DNA of 64,000 bases from AC-51 sp963749895 (GTDB taxonomy: Bacteria > Actinomycetota > UBA4738 > HRBIN12), in contig CAVVOG010000003.1 of NCBI GenBank assembly GCA_963749895.1, forward strand, positions 682,001 to 746,000, written 5' to 3'. Made by a program: the position numbers and the translations under genes. Of this stretch, positions 57,062-64,000 are shown one piece after another; position 1 is the stretch's first letter, and each line of letters begins with the position of its first letter. The notes under the pieces were generated by a model that worked only from the letters and a program-made list of their open reading frames with translations, was not told where the DNA came from and searched no databases.

Positions 57062-57095
57062 CCGCGGGCGAGCCGAAGGCTCGCCCGCGGTTTCC
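57062..57095 (+). terminator. Rho-independent terminator between livK and livH
   Basis: A perfect 13-bp stem (CCGCGGGCGAGCC at 57062-57074, complement at 57078-57090) with a GAA loop is followed by TTTCC. It should end most livK transcripts and lower expression of the permease and ATPase genes. Confidence 0.85.
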
Positions 57096-57127
57096 GTTCG
57101 ACAGGGCGCCGGCGGAAGGCAGGACGG

Positions 57128-58234
57128 GTGGCTGACAGACGGGACGCGACGGTCGCGGTCGCCGACATGCGGATGAGCCGGTTCGAGCGGCTCCCATGGC
57201 GACGGATCATCCTCAGCGTCCTGTCCGTCCTGGTCGTTGCCGTCGTGGTGGTGGGCACGTACCGCACGCTCACCCTGCCTGAGGGAGAGCGCTACACACC
57301 CGAGCTGTGGGCCAACTTCGTCGTCGAGGGGGTCTCGCAGGGCGCGATCTACGCGCTGATCGCCCTCGGCTACAGCCTCGTGTACGGCATCTTGAAGATG
57401 ATCAACTTCGCCCACGGCGAGGTGTTCATGTTCGGCGCCTTCGGCTCGTTCTTCTTCGCCGACGCGTTCGCGCAGAGCGGCTTCTTGGACGACAGCCCCT
57501 TCCTCGCGATCGTGATCTTGTTCTGCGTGTCGATGGCGGTCTCGATCGCGATCGCCTTCCTCCTGGAGCGGATCGCCTACCGGCCGCTGCGTTCGGCGCC
57601 GCGACTCGTCCCGCTGATCACGGCGATCGGCGCGTCGTTGTTCCTGCAGAACACGGCGCGCGGGTTCTGGGGCCAGAACGCTCGCGGGTACCCGCTTCCC
57701 ACCGTCCTCGACGGAGAGTGGACCCTCGGGTTCGTGACGATCCTGAAGATCCAGGCTCTGATCCTGGTCGTCGCGGTCGTCCTGATGGTGGCCCTCCAAC
57801 TGCTGGTTTCGCGCACCCGAACGGGCCGTTCGATGCGCGCGGTCTCGGAAGACCGCGAGATCGCCAGCCTCATGGGCATCGGGGTGGATCGCGTGATCGT
57901 GACGACCTTCGTGATCGGAGGAGCGCTCGCCGGGATCGCAGGGGTCCTGTTCGCGATGCTCTTCGGATCCGTGGACTTCTTCATGGGGTTCAAACCGGGG
58001 ATCGCGGCGTTCACCGCCGCGGTGCTCGGAGGGATCGGCAGCATCAGCGGGGCGGCGCTCGGCGGTCTGCTCCTCGGGGTGCTGCGCTCGGTCGGCCCGG
58101 CGCTGATCCTGACGGGGTTCGGCGTCCCGAGCCCGTTCCAGCTGCGGGACGCGTTCGTGTTCGTCGTCTTGGTGTTCGTGCTGATCTTCCGTCCGAACGG
58201 CCTGCTGGGGTCCTCGGCGCAGGAGAAGGTGTGA
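57128..58234 (+). CDS. livH: Branched-chain amino-acid-type ABC transporter permease
   Basis: A 368-residue inner-membrane permease with about eight spans. It has QGAIYALIALGYSLVYGILKMINFAHGEVFMFGAF, the LivH hallmark, LERIAYRPLRSAPRLVPLITAIGASLFLQN and SEDREIASLMGIGVDRVIVTTFVIGGALAGIAGVLF, where the EAA-like loop contacts the ATPases. An N-terminal extension of about 55 residues with a span precedes the standard start. It overlaps livM by one base (TGATG). Confidence 0.93.
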   Translation: MADRRDATVAVADMRMSRFERLPWRRIILSVLSVLVVAVVVVGTYRTLTLPEGERYTPELWANFVVEGVSQGAIYALIALGYSLVYGILKMINFAHGEVFMFGAFGSFFFADAFAQSGFLDDSPFLAIVILFCVSMAVSIAIAFLLERIAYRPLRSAPRLVPLITAIGASLFLQNTARGFWGQNARGYPLPTVLDGEWTLGFVTILKIQALILVVAVVLMVALQLLVSRTRTGRSMRAVSEDREIASLMGIGVDRVIVTTFVIGGALAGIAGVLFAMLFGSVDFFMGFKPGIAAFTAAVLGGIGSISGAALGGLLLGVLRSVGPALILTGFGVPSPFQLRDAFVFVVLVFVLIFRPNGLLGSSAQEKV

Positions 58235-60012
58235 TGCGAGGACTCCCGCGTCCGCTGCGCCTCGGCCTCCTGGGTGGGGCCGGCCTGGTCTACCTGGCGT
58301 TCGTGGGACTGCTCACGAAGTTCGTCGTCAGCGAGGTGAACCTCGTCGGCGAGCAGATCACGATCGCCCTCGTCCTGCTCCTGCTTCCGGCCGCGCTCGT
58401 CGGTTGGCTCTCGGCGGGGGCCCAGGTCGTCGCGGGACGCCGGGTCGAGCCGCACCTCGGCGCGTCCGCGCTGGCGGGGCTGACCGCGGGTGCCGTGACC
58501 GGGGCGATGGGCGGTATCGCGGCGGTCGTGATCGACCTGATCGGGCCCGCTCGCGTCCGCGAGGTGTTCCTGCCGATCACGGCGGAACTGGTCTCGTTCA
58601 TGACGTTCGACGTCACCCCGGTCGTGCTGGGCGCCCTGGTCCTCACGATCGTGTGCGCGGTGACCGGAGCAGCGAGCGGCATCCTCCGGACGCTTCCCGA
58701 TCTGCCGCGCAAGCCGATCATCACCACGATCTGGAGCGTCCTGCTCCTCGGGGGGCTGCAGCGCATCGTGCCGAACACGCTCGATGCCCTCGACATCGAG
58801 CGCGACTGGCTGTACAGCGACATCACGGGCGGCCTCACCTGGGTCGGGGCGGCCGTCGTCGCGGTCGTGGCGGCCGGACTCTCGATCCTCAAGGCCCGCC
58901 GGGGCGACGCGATCCGGAGGCGGTTCTCATCGGCGCCGGGTGGGCGACCGACGCCCGCGCGGATCGGTGCCTTCGCGGCCGTGGTGGTCCTGGTCTTGGT
59001 GGCACCGCCGCTGGTCGGCAAGGACCTGTCGCAGGTGCTGGGGCTGGTCGGTGTCTATGCGCTCCTGGCGCTCGGCCTCAACATCGTCGTGGGGTACGCA
59101 GGGATGCTCCACCTGGGCTTCGTCTTCTTCCTGGCCTTCGGCGCCTATACGACCGCCCTGCTGACCGGAGCGACCCTGAACATCTTCACGGGCTCGACCG
59201 AGCCGGCGTTCGCCGCGAACCTGAACTTCTACCTGGCGCTGCCGATCGTGATGCTGCTGGCCGCCGGCGTGAGCGTGCTGATCGGCGCGCCGGTGCTGCG
59301 TCTGCGTGGGGACTACCTGGCCCTCGTGACCCTCGCGATCGGCGAGACGATCACCGTGCTCGTCGCGAGCCCCTGGCTCGAGCCGTTGGTCGGTGGCCCC
59401 GCGGGGATGCGCGACATCACCGACGCGGGCTTCGCGGGGATCAGCTTCCGCGATCCGACGAACTTCGTGTACCTCGCCTTCGCCTTCGTGATCGTGGCGG
59501 TCTTCGTGTCGTGGCGGCTGATCAACAGCCGGGTCGGCCGCGGATGGACCGCGATGCGTGAGGACGAGCAGATCGCCGAAGCGATGGGCGTGAGCGTCGT
59601 GCGGTACAAGCTCCTCGCGTTCGCCGTTGGGGGCGCGATCGGCGCGATGGGCGGCGCCCTGTTCGCCGTCAAGATCGGGTCGCTCACCCCCGCGAGCTTC
59701 GAGGTGATCGTGTCGATCCAGGTCCTGGGGATCGTGATCTTGGGAGGCATGGGGAGCCTGCCCGGCGTGATCGTCGGTGCGCTCGTGCTCGTGGGGCTCC
59801 CCGGCCTGCTGCGAGAGTTCGAGGAATATCGCCTGCTCGTGTACGGAGCCGCCCTCGTCGCGATCATGCTCCTGCGTCCGCAGGGGTTGGTGCCGAACGT
59901 TCGTCGCATGCGTGAGCTCCAGGAAGATGAGAAGGCGCAGGACTCGTGGCAGCAGATCTTCGAGTCCCCCGAGGACGCCGGAGGGACCACGACCGAGGGG
60001 ACGACGACGTGA
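58234..60012 (+). CDS. livM: Branched-chain amino-acid-type ABC transporter permease with N-terminal membrane extension
   Basis: A 592-residue permease, far longer than the usual 300-420. Residues about 1-245 form an extra membrane region with roughly six spans (near 10-30, 40-60, 73-100, 130-150, 165-182 and 205-225). The canonical LivM domain follows: VYALLALGLNIVVGYAGMLHLGFVFFLAFGAYTTALL, LRLRGDYLALVTLAIGETI, and the EAA-like loop MREDEQIAEAMGVSVVRYKLLAFAVGGAIGAMGGALFA. A hydrophilic tail of about 40 residues ends the protein. Start ATG 58234 overlaps the livH stop. Confidence 0.9.
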   Translation: MRGLPRPLRLGLLGGAGLVYLAFVGLLTKFVVSEVNLVGEQITIALVLLLLPAALVGWLSAGAQVVAGRRVEPHLGASALAGLTAGAVTGAMGGIAAVVIDLIGPARVREVFLPITAELVSFMTFDVTPVVLGALVLTIVCAVTGAASGILRTLPDLPRKPIITTIWSVLLLGGLQRIVPNTLDALDIERDWLYSDITGGLTWVGAAVVAVVAAGLSILKARRGDAIRRRFSSAPGGRPTPARIGAFAAVVVLVLVAPPLVGKDLSQVLGLVGVYALLALGLNIVVGYAGMLHLGFVFFLAFGAYTTALLTGATLNIFTGSTEPAFAANLNFYLALPIVMLLAAGVSVLIGAPVLRLRGDYLALVTLAIGETITVLVASPWLEPLVGGPAGMRDITDAGFAGISFRDPTNFVYLAFAFVIVAVFVSWRLINSRVGRGWTAMREDEQIAEAMGVSVVRYKLLAFAVGGAIGAMGGALFAVKIGSLTPASFEVIVSIQVLGIVILGGMGSLPGVIVGALVLVGLPGLLREFEEYRLLVYGAALVAIMLLRPQGLVPNVRRMRELQEDEKAQDSWQQIFESPEDAGGTTTEGTTT

Positions 60013-60797
60013 CCGCGCTGCTCGAGGCCCGTCAGATCCGCAAGTCGTTCGGCGGTCTGGCCGCGCTCGACGGCCTGGACGTGCACGTCGACGAGGGCGA
60101 GATCGTGTCGGTGATCGGTCCCAACGGTGCCGGCAAGAGCACCCTGTTCAACGTGATCACGGCCCAGTACGCACCCGACGAGGGCGACGTCCTGTTCCGC
60201 GGGGAGTCGATCCTCGCCCTGCGCCCGCACCAGATCGTGAAGATCGGGATCGCGCGGACGTTCCAGAACGTGAAGCTCTTCCCGAACATGACGATCCTCG
60301 AGAATGCGATGGTCGGCCAGCATTGCCGTTCGAAGGGGGGGATGTTCGGGGCGATCCTGCGTACGCCGAAGACCCGTCGCGAGGAGGAGCAGATCCGCGA
60401 TCGCGCGAGAGAGGCGCTCGGGTTCTTCGGGACGCGTCTGTCGGGGTACCGGCAGGAGCAGCCGGCGTTCGTCCTGTCCTACGCGAACCGCCGGCGTCTC
60501 GAGATGGCTCGTGCGATGGCGACCGACCCACAGCTGCTGCTGCTCGACGAGCCGACCGCCGGGATGAACCCTCGGGAGACCCTCGAGCTGCGGGACCACA
60601 TCGTGCGCATGCGCGATCAGCTGGGGCTGACGGTCCTCGTGATCGAGCACGACATGCGCGTGGTCAAGGGCGTCTCCGACCGGGTGATCGCCTGCGACTA
60701 CGGTCGGAAGATCGCCGAGGGTACCTACGAGGAGGTCGCCAGCGACGAGAAGGTGATCGAGGCGTACCTCGGCAAGCGTCACGAGGAGCTCGGATGA
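60009..60797 (+). CDS. livG: Branched-chain amino-acid-type ABC transporter ATPase LivG
   Basis: A 262-residue cytosolic ATPase. Walker A is GPNGAGKST, followed by the LivG-typical IARTFQNVKLFPNMTILENAMVGQH and Walker B LLLLDEPTAGMNP with the H-loop VIEHDMR. The ABC signature LSYANRRRLEMARAM differs from the usual LSYGEQRR: glycine is alanine and glutamine is arginine, a notable change in the nucleotide-contact loop. It overlaps livM and livF by 4 bp. Confidence 0.93.
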   Translation: MTALLEARQIRKSFGGLAALDGLDVHVDEGEIVSVIGPNGAGKSTLFNVITAQYAPDEGDVLFRGESILALRPHQIVKIGIARTFQNVKLFPNMTILENAMVGQHCRSKGGMFGAILRTPKTRREEEQIRDRAREALGFFGTRLSGYRQEQPAFVLSYANRRRLEMARAMATDPQLLLLDEPTAGMNPRETLELRDHIVRMRDQLGLTVLVIEHDMRVVKGVSDRVIACDYGRKIAEGTYEEVASDEKVIEAYLGKRHEELG

Positions 60798-61528
60798 GCA
60801 CGAACGACGATCGGAGCCCGGTGCTGGAGCTGCGCGATGTGAGCACGCACTACGGCCTCGTGTCGGTGCTGCGCCACGTCGACATGCAGATCTTCCCGGG
60901 CGAGATGGTCTGTCTGCTCGGCGGGAACGCGAGCGGGAAGAGCACCACCTTGAAGACGGTCCTGGGCTACGTCGTGCCGACCGAGGGGGAGGTCCTGTTC
61001 CAGGGCGAGGTCGTCAGCGGCCTCACGACCGCCGAGATCGTCCGTCGGGGCGTCTCGATGGTCCCGGAGAACCGGCGCCTGTTCGCGAACATGACGGTCG
61101 AGGAGAACCTGACCCTCGGCGCCTACCTGCGGACCGACAAGGACGAGATCGAACGCGACCGCGACCAGGTCCTGGAGACGTTCCCGCGGATCCGCGAGCG
61201 CATGAAGCAGAAGGCCGGGACGCTCTCCGGCGGTGAGCAGCAGATGGTCGCGATGGGACGAGCGTTGATGGCGAACCCGAAGGTCCTGCTGATGGACGAG
61301 CCCTCGATGGGTCTGGCGCCCGTGCTCGTCGAGCAGGTCTTCGAGATCATCCAGCAGATCCGGGCACTCGGGAAGACGATCTTCGTCGTTGAGCAGAACG
61401 CGAACATGGCGCTGTCGATCGCGGACCGCGGGTACGTGATCCAGACCGGCCAGGTCGTGCTGTCGGATACGGCCACGAACCTGCTGGCGAACCCGCTGAT
61501 GCGCGAGGCGTACCTGGGCGAGCTGTGA
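60794..61528 (+). CDS. livF: Branched-chain amino-acid-type ABC transporter ATPase LivF
   Basis: A 244-residue cytosolic ATPase. Walker A is GGNASGKST, followed by the LivF-typical GVSMVPENRRLFANMTVEENLTLGAY. The signature is canonical (LSGGEQQMVAMGRALM), with Walker B VLLMDEPSMGLAP and the H-loop replaced by VEQN as usual in LivF. It overlaps livG by 4 bp and the next gene by one base (TGATG), so the amine-metabolism genes are part of the same operon. Confidence 0.94.
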   Translation: MSTNDDRSPVLELRDVSTHYGLVSVLRHVDMQIFPGEMVCLLGGNASGKSTTLKTVLGYVVPTEGEVLFQGEVVSGLTTAEIVRRGVSMVPENRRLFANMTVEENLTLGAYLRTDKDEIERDRDQVLETFPRIRERMKQKAGTLSGGEQQMVAMGRALMANPKVLLMDEPSMGLAPVLVEQVFEIIQQIRALGKTIFVVEQNANMALSIADRGYVIQTGQVVLSDTATNLLANPLMREAYLGEL

Positions 61529-62448
61529 TGCGCGTCATCGGCGCGGACGAGCTTCGGGCGGCCCTGCCGATGGCCGCCGCGGTCGACGCTCTCGAGGTGG
61601 CGTTCCGTGACGAGGACCCCTCGGGTGCGGGGCCGGTCCGATCGTCGGTCGCGACCGACGCCGGTGCGCTGCTCGTGATGCCGGCGTCGGGGACCCGGGG
61701 CGTGGGTGTCAAGCTCGTGACCCTCACTGAGGCCAACCCTGCGGCCGGGCTTCCCCTGATCCACGCCGCCTACGTCCTGTTCGACCCGGTCACCCAGGTG
61801 CCGCTCGCCGTCCTCGACGGCGCGGCGCTCACGGCGCTGCGGACCGCGGCGGTGAGCGGTCTGGCCACGCGGCACCTCGCCCGGCCCGACGCCCATCGGC
61901 TCGTCGTGTTCGGCGCGGGGGTCCAGGCGACGGCACATGTCGAGGCGATGACGGCCGTCCGTCCGGTCGACGAGGTCGTCGTCGTGTCCCGGACCGAGGC
62001 CCGGGCCGCTCGGCTGATAGAGCGCTCGGCGTCGGCGGGTCTGGTCGCCCGTGCGGGCGCCCCCGACGACGTCGCGTTCGCGGATCTGATCTGTACCTGC
62101 ACGACGTCGCGGGTGCCCGTCCTGGACGGAGCGAAGGTCGCGGCCGGCGCGCACGTGAACGCCGTGGGCGCCTACCTCCCGGACACGCGTGAGGTCGACA
62201 CCGAGACGGTCCGGCGCGCTCGGGTCGTGGTCGAGACCCGGGAGGTGGCGAACGCCGAAGCCGGCACCGTCCTCCTCCCGATCGCCGAGGAGGCGGTCGA
62301 CGCCTCGCACGTCGTGGCCGACCTCCACGGGTTGGTGGGGGGCGCCCCGGTCCGGAGCGGCCCCGAGGACGTCACGCTGTTCGTGTCGGTGGGGATGGCG
62401 TTCGAAGATCTCGTCGTGGCGAGGGCCGCCGTGGAGGCGCTCTCGTGA
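61528..62448 (+). CDS. Ornithine cyclodeaminase/mu-crystallin family protein
   Basis: A 306-residue NAD(P)-dependent enzyme. It has GVKLVTLTEANPAAGLPLIHAAYVLFDPVTQVPLAVLDGAALTALRTAAVSGLATRHLA, which is the family substrate/NAD region, and the Rossmann loop VVFGAGVQATAHVEAM. Members include ornithine cyclodeaminase, alanine dehydrogenase, ketimine reductase and L-lysine cyclodeaminase, so the substrate cannot be assigned. The ATG at 61528 overlaps livF, suggesting that it acts on the imported amino acid or imine. It overlaps the next gene by 4 bp. Confidence 0.88.
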   Translation: MRVIGADELRAALPMAAAVDALEVAFRDEDPSGAGPVRSSVATDAGALLVMPASGTRGVGVKLVTLTEANPAAGLPLIHAAYVLFDPVTQVPLAVLDGAALTALRTAAVSGLATRHLARPDAHRLVVFGAGVQATAHVEAMTAVRPVDEVVVVSRTEARAARLIERSASAGLVARAGAPDDVAFADLICTCTTSRVPVLDGAKVAAGAHVNAVGAYLPDTREVDTETVRRARVVVETREVANAEAGTVLLPIAEEAVDASHVVADLHGLVGGAPVRSGPEDVTLFVSVGMAFEDLVVARAAVEALS

Positions 62449-63602
62449 GCGGGTTCCCCTCGAGCGCCGACGTCGTCGTGATCGGCGCCGGGATCGTGGG
62501 GTGCTCGGCCGCCTACCACCTGGCGTCGGCCGGAGCGGGACGTGTGGCCCTGCTCGATCGTGAGGATGCGTCCGGGCGGGGTTCCACCGGCACCTGCGCC
62601 GGGGGCTTCCGGCATCAGTTCACGAGCGAGGTCAACGTGGCGCTGTCGCGGGCGAGCGTCCCGATGATCACCGGGTTCACCGCAGAGCACGACCTGCCCC
62701 TCGACGTGGCGCAGGACGGCTACCTGTTCCTCGTCCGGGACGAGGACGCGTGGGCGAGGTTCGTCCGCGGGGCCGAGCTCCAGCGGGCGATGGGCGTCGA
62801 GGTCGAGCTCCTGGGGCCTTCGGAGGCGGGTCGTCTGATGCCCGGCCTGAACCTCGACGGCGTGATCGGGGCGGCGTTCGGCCCGCGGGACGGGATCGCC
62901 GATCCCGGTGCGCTCACGCATGGGTACGAGACCCTCGCTCGCCGACACGGTGCCGACGTGGTGCTCTCCACGGCCGTGGAGTCGATCGTCACCGGCCCCG
63001 GCGGCGTCAGCGCGGTCCGCACGGAGCGTGGCGATATCGCGACCGGGGCGGTCGTCCTCGCGGCTGGCGCGTGGTCGGCATCGCTCGCGGCCACGGCCGG
63101 CATCGACGTGCCGATCGAGCCCGTCCCGCGGGTCGTCGTGACCACCGGGCCGTTCCCCGGGGTCCCGAACCGTCGGACCTTGGTGATCGACGACGCGAGT
63201 TCCTTCTACTTCCACCGGGAGGCCGACGGGGTGTTGATGGGGATGGGTGGCGACGACCGACCGACGTTCGACACCGCCGTCGACGAGCGGTTCGTGACCG
63301 ACCGGCTGCTCCCGCGCGCGGTCGAGGTCTTCCCGCCGATCGCGGAGGCCGGGGTGCGGTCGACGTGGGCCGGTCTGTACGAGATGACGCCCGATCGGCA
63401 CCCGATCGTCGGGGCCTCACCGGTGGACGGTCTGTGGATCGCTGCCGGGTTCAGTGGGCACGGGTTCCAGCACGGCCCCGTGGTGGGGAAGGTGCTCGCG
63501 GAACTGATCGTCGAGGGGGCTGCACGCACCCTGGACGTGCGCCCGCTCGCCTACGATCGGTTCGCCGCCGGCGAGCCGATCCGGGAGGGGCATGTCGTCT
63601 GA
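62445..63602 (+). CDS. FAD-dependent oxidoreductase of the DAO family
   Basis: A 385-residue flavoprotein. The dinucleotide motif VVVIGAGIVGCSAAYHLASAG is followed by STGTCAGGFRHQF, a sarcosine-oxidase-like FAD/substrate segment. AGLYEMTPDRHPIVG and GLWIAAGFSGHGFQHGPVVGKVLAEL are typical of sarcosine oxidase beta / D-amino-acid dehydrogenase. The residues for covalent flavin are not certain. It overlaps the cyclodeaminase-like gene by 4 bp in the transport operon, so an N-methyl or D-amino acid, or a proline-type substrate, is plausible. It ends 2 bp from the tRNA on the other strand. Confidence 0.9.
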   Translation: MSGFPSSADVVVIGAGIVGCSAAYHLASAGAGRVALLDREDASGRGSTGTCAGGFRHQFTSEVNVALSRASVPMITGFTAEHDLPLDVAQDGYLFLVRDEDAWARFVRGAELQRAMGVEVELLGPSEAGRLMPGLNLDGVIGAAFGPRDGIADPGALTHGYETLARRHGADVVLSTAVESIVTGPGGVSAVRTERGDIATGAVVLAAGAWSASLAATAGIDVPIEPVPRVVVTTGPFPGVPNRRTLVIDDASSFYFHREADGVLMGMGGDDRPTFDTAVDERFVTDRLLPRAVEVFPPIAEAGVRSTWAGLYEMTPDRHPIVGASPVDGLWIAAGFSGHGFQHGPVVGKVLAELIVEGAARTLDVRPLAYDRFAAGEPIREGHVV

Positions 63603-63604
63603 GG

Positions 63605-63688
63605 TGCCGGGAGCGGGGGTCGAACCCGCACGGGCCGAAGCCCACGGGAGTTTGAGTCCCGCGCGTCTGCCAGTTCCGCCATCCCGGC
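63605..63688 (-). tRNA. tRNA-Leu (anticodon CAA)
   Basis: An 84-nt class II tRNA. The acceptor stem GCCGGGA pairs with TCCCGGC, with an A discriminator. The D arm has GGCAGACGC, the anticodon loop CTCAAAC sits on a CGGGA/TCCCG stem, the long variable arm has a TTCG loop (GGGCTTCGGCCC), and the T arm has GGTTCGA. The anticodon CAA reads UUG. The 3' CCA is not encoded (ACCT follows). Confidence 0.95.
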
Positions 63689-63729
63689 CGGCTGCCCGAG
63701 CATACCGGCCGATCCTCGCTCGGCTCCTC

Positions 63730-64000
63730 GTGGTGGCGCTCACGGCGGGCATGCTGACGGCCTGCGGAGGCGATCCGTCCGAGGGCCCCGTCGTCCTCGT
63801 GATCGAGGACCCGTCGTTCCCCGACGCTCGCGAGGTCGTCACACCGGGGGTCCTCGGACTCGAGACGGGGCTCGACGGCGCTCCGCTCCGGCTGCGGGTG
63901 ATGGGGACGGACGACGTCGATGTAGCGGCCATCGTCGCGGATCCGGCCGTCGTGGCTGTCGTGATCGCGCCCTTCACCCGCGCTCCGGCTGAGGTCGTGG
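63730..64000 (+). CDS. Putative lipoprotein, periplasmic-binding-like (runs off the right edge)
   Basis: An open frame reads VVALTAGMLTACGGDPSEGPVV and on to the window end. The lipobox LTAC gives a cysteine near residue 12, and the region VTPGVLGLETGLDG with VADPAVVAVVIAP resembles the start of a Leu/Ile/Val-type binding protein. The start is uncertain: GTG 63730 leaves a very short n-region, and the open frame continues upstream (LARL) without a clear start before the tRNA. At least 90 residues are visible. A second binding protein beside a liv operon would fit, but the call is tentative. Confidence 0.6.
   Translation, partial: MVALTAGMLTACGGDPSEGPVVLVIEDPSFPDAREVVTPGVLGLETGLDGAPLRLRVMGTDDVDVAAIVADPAVVAVVIAPFTRAPAEVV

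Noticed and set aside
63417..63977. Minus-strand open frame across the tRNA at the right edge
   Set aside because: It runs through the tRNA-Leu and opposite the DAO gene end and the lipoprotein start; its translation has no recognisable domain.
1..64000. CRISPR arrays, prophage, insertion sequences, toxin-antitoxin or biosynthetic gene clusters
   Set aside because: No direct-repeat arrays, transposase or integrase motifs, phage structural genes or large synthases were found; the window is core genome.

Overview
The window is 64 kb of dense, high-GC DNA coding for the genome core of an actinobacterium. The evidence for Actinomycetota is a division/wall (dcw) cluster that runs on into yggS-sepF-yggT-divIVA with no ftsA, plus DUF3040, DUF6504-type and DnaE2 proteins, a translational-type T-box before ileS, and an actinobacterial SOS operator. 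I cannot name the genus. There is no IS element, prophage, CRISPR array or rRNA operon. One tRNA-Leu(CAA) lies near the right edge.

Left part (1-10.4 kb): the start of a Ser/Thr kinase (runs off the left edge), a membrane protein, then a TPP-riboswitch-controlled thiE followed by an AIR-synthase-like gene, and a pseudouridine catabolism pair (PfkB kinase, psuG). On the minus strand are a GT2 glycosyltransferase coupled to a UDP-sulfoquinovose synthase (sqdB), a cysteine-desulfurase-like enzyme, a membrane protein and a DUF402 protein.

10.4-18 kb: a probable DNA-damage mutagenesis operon. A perfect LexA-type box precedes a DUF6504-like protein, a metallo-beta-lactamase-fold hydrolase, a small membrane protein, DnaE2 (one frameshift as sequenced), an MFS transporter, DinB and DUF3040. 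18-23.8 kb: a MerR regulator, a MoxR/DUF58/transglutaminase operon (minus strand), and an HNH protein.

24-42 kb: the dcw cluster mraZ, a 39-codon membrane peptide gene, rsmH, ftsL, ftsI, murE, murF, mraY, murD, ftsW, murG, murC, murB, ftsQ, ftsZ, yggS, sepF, yggT, divIVA. Most junctions are 4-bp stop/start overlaps. Four GTGG repeats with helical periodicity, probable MraZ boxes, lie across the promoter. ftsZ has its own promoter and an AT-rich hairpin leader.

42-55.6 kb: ileS (minus strand, T-box), DUF167, a TraR/DksA-type protein, lspA, rluD, dnaE1 (leader with two DnaA-box-like sites), a Lon-N-type protein, then a HisA/PriA-like isomerase with trpC, trpB and trpA. The isomerase sits where trpF would be expected but lacks one of the two catalytic aspartates. 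55.7-64 kb: a branched-chain amino-acid-type ABC operon (livK, terminator, livH, livM, livG, livF) with an ornithine-cyclodeaminase-like and an FAD amine-oxidase-like gene, the tRNA, and the start of a lipoprotein.

A recurring feature is a TANNNT hexamer 6-10 nt upstream of start codons that lack a Shine-Dalgarno sequence. This suggests frequent leaderless transcripts.
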